Source: an uncultured Selenomonas sp. (GTDB lineage Bacteria > Bacillota > Negativicutes > Selenomonadales > Selenomonadaceae). Taken from it: a stretch of 12,192 nucleotides of DNA. The stretch spans positions 1 to 12,192 of the forward strand of contig CAJPRR010000059.1 in assembly GCA_905373085.1 (NCBI GenBank), given 5' to 3'. Positions within the stretch are counted from its first letter, which is position 1. Every line of letters begins with the position of its first letter. The notes below the pieces were generated by a model. That model saw only the letters and a program-made list of their open reading frames with translations, ran no database searches and was not told where the DNA came from. This document shows positions 6,231 to 12,192 of this stretch, piece after piece. The position numbers and the translations under genes are program-made.

Positions 6231-7672
6231 TGCGCATCTGTCTGTTGGCGGAAGGTTCTTATCCCTACGTCGTAGGCGGCGTGTCCTCGTGGATTCAGAT
6301 GCTCATGGAGGGGCTTCCCGAGCATGAGTTCGTCGTCTACACCATCGGCGCGGAGATAAAGGATCGCGGCAAGTTCAAGTTCAAGCTGCCCGCGAACTGC
6401 GTAGGCGTCGAGGAAGTGTTCCTCGACGAGATCCTTTCCCTGCGCGCTTCCGATATGCTTGAGGGCATCCTGACGTACGACGATTGCCAAGCGCTCTACG
6501 AGCTTGTGCGCGGTGAGCGCGACATCCCGCTCAAGCGGCTGTTGGAAGTCTTCGCCTACGGGCGCTGGAAGTCGCCGCTCGCCGTCTTCATGTCGAGCGA
6601 CTTCTTCGATGTGATCGTGCGCGTCTATCGCGAGCAGTACGAAAATCTGCCGTTCACGGACTTTTTCTGGACGATGCGCTCGATGCTCCTGCCGCTTTTC
6701 TACCTGCTGCAGCAGAAGCTGCCCGAGGCGGACGTCTACCACAGCGTCGCGACGGGCTACTGCGGCGTCCTGGGCGGCATGGCGGCGACGCGCTACAAGA
6801 AGCCGTACATGATCACGGAGCACGGCGTCTACTCGCGCGAGCGCGAGGCGGAAATCTTGAAGAGCGACTGGGCGAAGGCGGACTTCAAGGGCGTGTGGAT
6901 TCGCTACTTCTACTATCTCGCACGCCTTTCGTACCACAGCGCCGATCGCCTCTACACGCTCTTCGAGCACAACGGCAAGATCGCCGCTGACCTCGGCTGC
7001 GAGCCGGAAAAGATCGAGATCGTGCCGAACGGCGTGCGCATGGAGCGCTTCTCTTCCGTTCCCGAGCTTCTCGACCACAAGGGGCCGATCACGATCGGCG
7101 CGGTCGTGCGCGTCGTGCCCATCAAGGACATCTTGACGCTCCTTCGCGCCTTCGCCATCGTCAAGCGCGAACTGCCCGACGCGCACCTCGTCGTCATGGG
7201 CGGACTCGAAGAAGATCCCGACTACGTCGCGGTCTGCCATCGCACGGTGCGCATGCTCGGACTTGAAGATGTGACCTTCACCGGCTCCGTCCCCGTGGCA
7301 GAATATCTGCCGAAGATGGACATCCTCGTCCTGTCGAGCATCAGCGAGGGGCAGCCGCTCGCCGTCTTGGAAGGATTCTCGGCGCACCGCCCCTACGTGA
7401 CGACGGACGTCGGCTGCTGCCGCGAGCTGATCTACGGCGACAGCGGCGACGATCTCGGCACGGCGGGCGCGGTCGTCGCGCCGCTCGACTACGAGGCGAT
7501 GGCGCACGAGATCGTGCGGCTCGCGAAGGACTACGAGCTGCGCCGCTCGATGGCGGCCATCGGCTTTGCCCGCACGAAGTCGCGCTACACGCACGAACAA
7601 TTCATCGAGTCGTATCGCAGGGCTTATCAGAACATTAAAAAGGAGGGGGCGCATGGCGGGCGTCGGATTTGA
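6230..7672 (+). CDS. pelF: PelF-like GT4 glycosyltransferase (Pel polymer synthase)
   Basis: The product has 480 residues, in the usual PelF range, with no membrane segment, so it is cytosolic. The N-terminus AEGSYPYVVGGVSSW is characteristic of PelF. The C-terminal half carries the GT-B/GT4 donor site: R294 and K299 in VVRVVPIKDILTLL, and the EX7E motif as E373 and E381 in ISEGQPLAVLE. PelF uses a UDP-linked amino sugar to build the polymer at the inner face of the membrane, and acts with PelD, PelE and PelG. The ATG at 6230 shares one base with the stop of the deacetylase gene (TGATG) and has AAAGGAGA just upstream. An in-frame TTG at 6212 lies before that site and is rejected. The end overlaps pelG by 20 bp. 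Confidence 0.95.
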   Translation: MRICLLAEGSYPYVVGGVSSWIQMLMEGLPEHEFVVYTIGAEIKDRGKFKFKLPANCVGVEEVFLDEILSLRASDMLEGILTYDDCQALYELVRGERDIPLKRLLEVFAYGRWKSPLAVFMSSDFFDVIVRVYREQYENLPFTDFFWTMRSMLLPLFYLLQQKLPEADVYHSVATGYCGVLGGMAATRYKKPYMITEHGVYSREREAEILKSDWAKADFKGVWIRYFYYLARLSYHSADRLYTLFEHNGKIAADLGCEPEKIEIVPNGVRMERFSSVPELLDHKGPITIGAVVRVVPIKDILTLLRAFAIVKRELPDAHLVVMGGLEEDPDYVAVCHRTVRMLGLEDVTFTGSVPVAEYLPKMDILVLSSISEGQPLAVLEGFSAHRPYVTTDVGCCRELIYGDSGDDLGTAGAVVAPLDYEAMAHEIVRLAKDYELRRSMAAIGFARTKSRYTHEQFIESYRRAYQNIKKEGAHGGRRI

Positions 7673-9125
7673 ACTCAAGCGTCTCTTTCGGGCGCGTACG
7701 GCAGCGGGGCATCTCAAGGCGTACTCGTACTCCGCCATCGTCACGACGGGGCCGTTCGCCCTTTTGACGAGCATGGTGCTGCTGATCCAGACGCTCTTCC
7801 GGCTCCACGGCACGTCAGAGGCGGAATCGGCGGTATATCTTGGCGCCGTCGTCTATTCCTTCGTATTCTCCCAGCTGCTTTCGTGCGGCTTCACGATCGT
7901 CCTGACGCGCTACCTCGCGGACTGCATCACCGTGCAGCACTACCGCGATGTGACGCCGTCGCTCTTCGGCATGAGCGCGATCCTGCTCGTGCTCGGCGCT
8001 GCCGCCTCCGCGCTCTTCTTCTGGAACAAGCCGCTCGCCTTCGAGCTGAAACTCCTGTCGTACCTCTTCTTTTCGGAGCTTCTGCTCGTCTGGACGGCGA
8101 GCGTCTATCTGACGGCGGTCAAGCGCTTCAAGTACCTGATCCTCGGCTATCTTGCGGGCGTCCTTTTAAGCGTCGCGCTCGCGGCGCTCCTCTTGGAACT
8201 GGCGTGGCTTTCGCCTGCGGCTGCGGCGCTCTTTGCCATGGACGTAGGCATGGGCGCACTCGTCCTCTTCTTCTTCCTCTATGTGACGAGCCGCTTCGGC
8301 TTGCCGAAGGACGGCATGATCTTCGCCTTCCTGCCCTATCTCGGGCGGCACGGGCGGCTCTTCATCGGCGCGTTCGGCTACACGCTCGGGCTTTTCCTGC
8401 CGAACATCCTCATCTGGCAGGGGCCTTGGGGCGTGCTCATCGAGGACACATTCCTCTACGCGCCGCGCTACGACGTCGTCGTCTTCTACGCGCTCCTTTC
8501 CATCCTGCCGCTCACGACGATGTTCGTCGTCAAGGTGGAGACGCATTTCTACGAGCGCTACGCGCAGTATTTTACCGCCATCACGCACGGCGGCAACTTC
8601 CAGATGATCGAAGACGCGCGGAAGGATCTGCTCTACGTCATGTGGTTCGAACTGCGTCAGGCGTTCGAGTTCCAGTTCGTCTTTACGCTCGTCTTTCTGG
8701 CCTTCGGCAACTATGTGCTGTCGTTCGCCGGACTCGATTACAACTCGGTCAACATGTTCAGCGTCATGCTCTTCGCCGCCTTTTTCGCGGGCGCTCTGCA
8801 GGTTCTCATGATCATGCTTGAGTACTTCGACTTCCAGAGCGGCGTCTGGCGCATCGGCGCGATTGCTGTGCTCGGGAATCTCGCGCTGGGTCTTTTCTCT
8901 CTCTATCTCGGGGAAAAGAGCTACGGCTTCGGCTTCTTCCTCGCGACGGCGCTGGCGCTCGCCTACGGCATCCGGGCATTGATGCGCTTCGCCAAGGGCA
9001 TCAACTACTACGTGTTCTGCGCACAGCCCGTCTTCTATCGGGCGAACGCGGGGATTTTCCAAAAGATCGCATATTGGCTCTACGGGGAGGAGCTTCCCGA
9101 TCTCGAAAGGATGGAAAAAGCATGA
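7653..9125 (+). CDS. pelG: PelG-like polytopic membrane transporter
   Basis: The product has 490 residues, largely hydrophobic, with about 12 membrane segments. The N-terminus MAGVGFELKRLFR and the following YSAIVTTGPF are typical of PelG, a member of the MOP/flippase-like superfamily. PelG forms the inner-membrane passage for the polymer in concert with PelD, PelE and PelF. The ATG at 7653 follows AAGGAGGGGG and is the start fitting the family N-terminus. An upstream in-frame start at 7566 would add 29 Arg/Ser-rich residues lying inside pelF. The gene overlaps pelF by 20 bp and the next gene by 4 bp. Confidence 0.94.
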   Translation: MAGVGFELKRLFRARTAAGHLKAYSYSAIVTTGPFALLTSMVLLIQTLFRLHGTSEAESAVYLGAVVYSFVFSQLLSCGFTIVLTRYLADCITVQHYRDVTPSLFGMSAILLVLGAAASALFFWNKPLAFELKLLSYLFFSELLLVWTASVYLTAVKRFKYLILGYLAGVLLSVALAALLLELAWLSPAAAALFAMDVGMGALVLFFFLYVTSRFGLPKDGMIFAFLPYLGRHGRLFIGAFGYTLGLFLPNILIWQGPWGVLIEDTFLYAPRYDVVVFYALLSILPLTTMFVVKVETHFYERYAQYFTAITHGGNFQMIEDARKDLLYVMWFELRQAFEFQFVFTLVFLAFGNYVLSFAGLDYNSVNMFSVMLFAAFFAGALQVLMIMLEYFDFQSGVWRIGAIAVLGNLALGLFSLYLGEKSYGFGFFLATALALAYGIRALMRFAKGINYYVFCAQPVFYRANAGIFQKIAYWLYGEELPDLERMEKA

Positions 9126-11119
9126 GCATACTACAGAAGATGAGACGCCGCCGTACGCTCGCCCTCCTCAAGAGAGCCTGCACCTTGACGCTCGCTCTTG
9201 GCATGACGTCGAGCGCGGCGTCGGCGGCGAGCCACGACGCCCTGCACGATGTCCATGGCTACTTCTCCTACATGATGAACGTCCGAGACGAGATACGATC
9301 CCGCCGCGCGGCGCTCGCGGCTCTCGCCGAAGCGCGGGCGGACGTGGAAAGCGCACGCGCCAACCTCGTCGAGGCGCAGGAAGCGATGCGGGACGCCGCC
9401 GCCAACCTCGCGCTTGCCATCCAAAACCTGCACGCGGCAGAAGAGCATCTCGCCGCCGTTCGCAAGGCGCTCGTGTCGGCCGAAGAAGCGAGCGCCTTGC
9501 GAACGGAAGAAGCGATCACGGCGCAGAACGCCGAGGCAGGCTACGCACCCGAGGTCGAGGCGCAGCGCACGGCGCTGGAGTCGCTCTACCGCGAGGCGGA
9601 CAATCTCGCGCGTGCGGCGGGCACGACGAACGGGGAGAATCCCGAACGCGAAAGGATCGTCGCACGCATCCTCGCGGAAGTCGGCTACGAACAGAACCGC
9701 ATCGTCGACGCGCAGCGCATGGTCGAAGAAGCCCTTGCCGCCGAGCGCGGCACGACGCCGGACGCGGCCGGCGCAAAGCTCGCGGCCGTCTCCGCCGAGG
9801 TCGATGCGGCGCAGGCGACGCTCGATGCGATGGAGGCGCAGCTCGATGCGCTGACGGCTCTGCGCGAGCAGGCGGAGGACGCGGAGCGCGACGCGCGCGA
9901 ACTCGTCGCCGACTACACGCAGGAAGCCCAAGCGAGCGAAGCCGACCTCGCCGAGAGCCGCAAGGACAAGGCGGAAGCGGAAACGTACGACGCGGAGGCG
10001 AAAGCCTGGGCGTTGCAGGCGGCAGACGAGCAGAAGGCTGCCGAGCGCAGGCTCCTCCAGAGCGAGCATGACCTCGCCTATTTCGGCGAAGGCGCGGGCG
10101 CGGAGACGGGCGTCGAGTACTACACATGGCGCGGCGAGAGAGCGGGGCATCAGCTCTATCTGCCGCTTTCCTACTTTTCGCGCACGCACGCGGGCAAGAT
10201 GAAGCTCGACTACGGCATCTCTGCGGGCTATGTCAAATCCCATACGGGATTTGACAGCGGCGTCTCGGGCTTGACGGATACGCAGGCGAGTGTTACGATT
10301 CACAATGAAAAGCCTCGGACGAGCATCCATTACGGCCTCTCGGTCAACCTGCCGACGGGCGAGAGCAAGATTGATCAGCGTGCTGCCGTACCCGAAGGAC
10401 TCGCACGCTTCACCGACTTCGGCGCGGGCTGGCAGTTCATCCCGAGCGTCGAAGTCACGCACCGCATCAGCGAGCGCGACCGCCTGACGGGAAGGCTCAG
10501 CTATGCCGTGCGCGGCGGCTACGACTATTCGAAGGAAGTGCCGAATGCGCATGTATCGCCGGGCAACATCTTCGCGCAGGAAATCGAGTACCTCCATGCG
10601 GGAGACAGGAAATCATATATGGTGCAGTTCTACCACAACGCAACGTCGAGCGCCGTACAGGACGCGGCAGACACAGACAGCCGCACGATTACGGGCAAAA
10701 TGCGCTACCGCGACGGCGACGACTGGGAGCTTCGCTTCTTCTGCAATCAAGCTGTTTCCGCGAAGGACGAGCTGCGCTTCTACGCCATCTATGCGCTGAC
10801 CGAGGCGGCCAAGGGCATCGCCTCGCAGGAAGTCGCGCGGCAGTACTACGGCCTCGGCCTGCGCCACCGCGTGTCCGACAAATTGACGTGGCAGATCATG
10901 GCGCACTATCAGGATGTGAGCACGACCTCCGATCCTTTGCGCACGGCGCTCAACACGGGCGGCGGCTTCCAGCGCCGCTCGCTGATCGCAGGCCTTGCGT
11001 GGAAGGCGAGCGAGCGCAAAAATCTCACGTTCCAAGTCGAGCGCTATGTGAGAAACGACGTGGGCGGCGCAGGCTACAACGGCTGGGGCGCTGCGCTCTG
11101 GTATCAGCAGTCATTCTGA
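9122..11119 (+). CDS. Secreted coiled-coil plus outer-membrane beta-barrel protein, candidate Pel exporter
   Basis: The product has 665 residues. A signal peptide covers about 1-35 (basic RRRRT, hydrophobic core, SAASA). Residues about 57-320 are Ala/Glu/Arg-rich heptad-like helices, predicted coiled coil. From about 330 to the end, short amphipathic strands alternate with turns (GHQLYLPLSYFSR, KMKLDYGISAGYVKS, DRLTGRLSYAVRGGY, DELRFYAIYALTE); I count 14-17. The last residues, ALWYQQSF, end in Phe with aromatics at alternate positions, the usual C-terminal signal for BAM-inserted barrels. No TPR, SLH or TolC-like repeat is seen. Within a pel operon this is the natural candidate to replace PelB, whose 16-strand barrel exports the polymer. 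The architecture also recalls OmpM porins of Negativicutes without their SLH domain, so a porin is the main alternative. The ATG at 9122 overlaps the pelG stop as ATGA; the ribosome site is weak, implying coupling. Confidence 0.85.
   Translation: MSILQKMRRRRTLALLKRACTLTLALGMTSSAASAASHDALHDVHGYFSYMMNVRDEIRSRRAALAALAEARADVESARANLVEAQEAMRDAAANLALAIQNLHAAEEHLAAVRKALVSAEEASALRTEEAITAQNAEAGYAPEVEAQRTALESLYREADNLARAAGTTNGENPERERIVARILAEVGYEQNRIVDAQRMVEEALAAERGTTPDAAGAKLAAVSAEVDAAQATLDAMEAQLDALTALREQAEDAERDARELVADYTQEAQASEADLAESRKDKAEAETYDAEAKAWALQAADEQKAAERRLLQSEHDLAYFGEGAGAETGVEYYTWRGERAGHQLYLPLSYFSRTHAGKMKLDYGISAGYVKSHTGFDSGVSGLTDTQASVTIHNEKPRTSIHYGLSVNLPTGESKIDQRAAVPEGLARFTDFGAGWQFIPSVEVTHRISERDRLTGRLSYAVRGGYDYSKEVPNAHVSPGNIFAQEIEYLHAGDRKSYMVQFYHNATSSAVQDAADTDSRTITGKMRYRDGDDWELRFFCNQAVSAKDELRFYAIYALTEAAKGIASQEVARQYYGLGLRHRVSDKLTWQIMAHYQDVSTTSDPLRTALNTGGGFQRRSLIAGLAWKASERKNLTFQVERYVRNDVGGAGYNGWGAALWYQQSF
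10231..10256. repeat. Perfect 11-bp inverted repeat (hairpin) inside the barrel gene
   Basis: TGTCAAATCCC (10231-10241) and GGGATTTGACA (10246-10256) are exact reverse complements around a 4-nt ATAC loop. In the protein this falls on a predicted loop between two barrel strands (YVKSHTGFDSG). No T run follows, so it is not an intrinsic terminator. It could form an mRNA stem-loop near the middle of the gene. Confidence 0.8.
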
Positions 11120-11144
11120 CTTCCGGCATCGTGAAGGAGGACGT

Positions 11145-12173
11145 ATGGGGAAAATAAAAAAAGGCGTTGCCGCGCTTCTCTTGGGAGCGGCGGGACTCTT
11201 CGGGCTGCAGCAGACGCCCTTTGTCGCTGATGCGCCGAAGGACGCCTCGGCACGCATCGCCGTCGTGCCGGAAACGGCGATGGTCGATCTCGCAGAGGCG
11301 CTCGGCCGCTATGCACGCGCCCGTAAGGAAGACTTCCTGCTCGTCGGCAACGGCGCCACAGGGCTTTTGGAAGTGACGGAAGACAATCCCGAGGAAAACG
11401 TCGCACGGCTCATCGGAACGCTCGACGGCATCCTCATGGAGTCGGTCTTCTATGACGGCTACGAAGAAGAAGGCCAAAAGCCCGAGCGGCGTGACGACGA
11501 GATGGCGGAGTACCTCGCCGCCATGCTGCGAAAGCCGCTGCTCGCGGGACGCTCCGTCTTCACGCTCGACTATGTGAAGGGCGAGAAAATCGCCGAGGCA
11601 GAAGCGCTCGGTCATGCGGCCGGCTACATCTCCGAAGCCGGCGACCGCCTCTTGGATGTGATTCCTGCGCGTGCGCCGCAGGAAGAAAATGCGGCGGACG
11701 TCACGCGCCTCAAGCAGGTGAAAAACTTCCTCGCTCTCTTGAACCCCGGGCATTTTCCCACGCGCGAAGCCTACCTTGACGCGCTCGCCGCGACGAACTA
11801 CGACCTCCTGATCGTCGACCTCTACTATGGCGATCGCCCGCTCGCACCCGCAGAAACCGCCCGCCTCAAGCACAAGGCGAACGGCGGCCGCCGCCTCGTC
11901 CTCGCCTACATGAGCGTCGGCGAAGCGGCGGACTACCGTCCCTACTGGAAAAAGGAATGGGACAGCGAGCGCCCGCACTGGCTCGCCGAGCCGAATCCCG
12001 AATGGCCGGGCAGCTACAAGGCGCGCTATTGGTCAAGAGAATGGCACGACATCCTCTACGGCAGGAAGGACGCTTACCTCGACCGCATCATCGCCGCCGG
12101 CTTCGACGGCGCCTTCCTCGATGTCATGGACGCGTGGCAGTATTTCAAGCGAGGGCAGGAAGGGGGGCTGTGA
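11145..12173 (+). CDS. GH114/TM1410-type glycoside hydrolase, apparently circularly permuted
   Basis: The product has 342 residues. An N-terminal hydrophobic segment (about 6-22) without a lipobox Cys suggests export or anchoring. The rest carries hallmarks of the GH114/TM1410 TIM-barrel family, which includes the hydrolase domain of PelA and alpha-1,4-galactosaminidases. The order is inverted: motifs normally in the second half come first (LLVGNG 65-70, LDGILMESVFYDGY 93-106, VFTLDYV 138-144, AAGYI 158-162). Those of the first half come last (NYDLLIVDLYYGD 218-230, LVLAYMSVGEA 251-261, AGFDGAFLDVMDAW 318-331). The presumed catalytic acid E99 and conserved E260, D321, D326 and D329 are present. 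It would cut the Pel polymer outside the inner membrane, the job of the missing PelA N-terminal domain. The start follows AAGGAGGA, 25 bp after the barrel gene; the end overlaps the next gene. Confidence 0.87.
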   Translation: MGKIKKGVAALLLGAAGLFGLQQTPFVADAPKDASARIAVVPETAMVDLAEALGRYARARKEDFLLVGNGATGLLEVTEDNPEENVARLIGTLDGILMESVFYDGYEEEGQKPERRDDEMAEYLAAMLRKPLLAGRSVFTLDYVKGEKIAEAEALGHAAGYISEAGDRLLDVIPARAPQEENAADVTRLKQVKNFLALLNPGHFPTREAYLDALAATNYDLLIVDLYYGDRPLAPAETARLKHKANGGRRLVLAYMSVGEAADYRPYWKKEWDSERPHWLAEPNPEWPGSYKARYWSREWHDILYGRKDAYLDRIIAAGFDGAFLDVMDAWQYFKRGQEGGL

Positions 12174-12192
12174 ACAAAATGCGAAAGCATTT
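12170..12192 (+). CDS. First codons of a further operon gene (partial)
   Basis: GTG at 12170 overlaps the hydrolase stop as GTGA, and AGGAAGG (12157-12163) lies about 6 nt upstream. An in-frame ATG at 12179 is an alternative start. Only MNKMRKHF can be read before the window ends. The basic start would fit a signal peptide or membrane protein, but eight residues prove nothing. The spacing says the operon continues. Confidence 0.55.

Noticed and set aside
9300..10100. Sequence repeats or CRISPR-like periodicity in the GC-rich coiled-coil coding region
   Set aside because: The periodic look comes from recurring Ala, Glu and Arg codons of heptad helices. There are no conserved repeat units with regular spacers.
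9122..11119. TolC/OMF-type efflux outer-membrane factor, or SLH-bearing OmpM porin
   Set aside because: The protein shows no duplicated OMF repeat, and its strands are contiguous at the C-terminus rather than split in two pairs. No SLH motif is found after the signal peptide. An SLH-less porin cannot be excluded and is noted as the alternative.

Overview
The window looks like chromosome from a GC-rich diderm Firmicute of the Negativicutes/Selenomonas type. I infer this from three things. Ribosome-binding sites are strong AAGGAGG-like, as in Firmicutes. The exopolysaccharide operon has the gene order I associate with Firmicute pel clusters. The operon also encodes a protein with a C-terminal beta-barrel ending in Phe, which only makes sense in a cell with an outer membrane. 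The exact species cannot be read from the sequence.

Layout. Positions 3-110 (+) are the 3' end of a gene whose product has an Ala/Pro/Thr-rich tail. A strong hairpin at 121-167 separates it from a convergent gene (204-1010, -) for a secreted NlpC/P60 peptidoglycan endopeptidase with a peptidoglycan-binding domain. An AT-rich divergent intergenic region (about 1011-1373) carries a sigma-70-type promoter in each direction, a 14-bp tandem repeat and several palindromes. From 1374 to the right edge everything is on the plus strand and reads as one tightly packed operon: pelD, pelE, a pelA-like deacetylase (DUF2194), pelF, pelG, a signal peptide-coiled coil-beta-barrel protein, a GH114/TM1410-type glycoside hydrolase, and the first codons of a further gene. 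Overlaps of 1-20 bp join nearly all of them.

How the genes work together (family knowledge plus inference). PelD is an inner-membrane c-di-GMP receptor, and the I-site RxxD is present here. PelE is its membrane/TPR partner. PelF is the GT4 glycosyltransferase that polymerises the amino-sugar polymer, and PelG is the polytopic transporter. The DUF2194 protein would de-N-acetylate the polymer outside the inner membrane, and the GH114-type protein would cleave it. In Pseudomonas the last two activities are fused in PelA, and the polymer leaves through PelB, a TPR protein with a 16-strand barrel. Here PelA appears split into two genes, and no PelB-like TPR protein is seen. Its place is taken by a 665-residue protein with a long periplasmic coiled coil and a barrel of about 14-17 strands.

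The most interesting points are this candidate outer-membrane exporter, the apparent circular permutation of the hydrolase (its second barrel half precedes its first), and a catalytically degraded SDR/epimerase domain fused to the front of PelD. Together they suggest a diderm-Firmicute version of the Pel system that differs from both the Pseudomonas and the monoderm forms.
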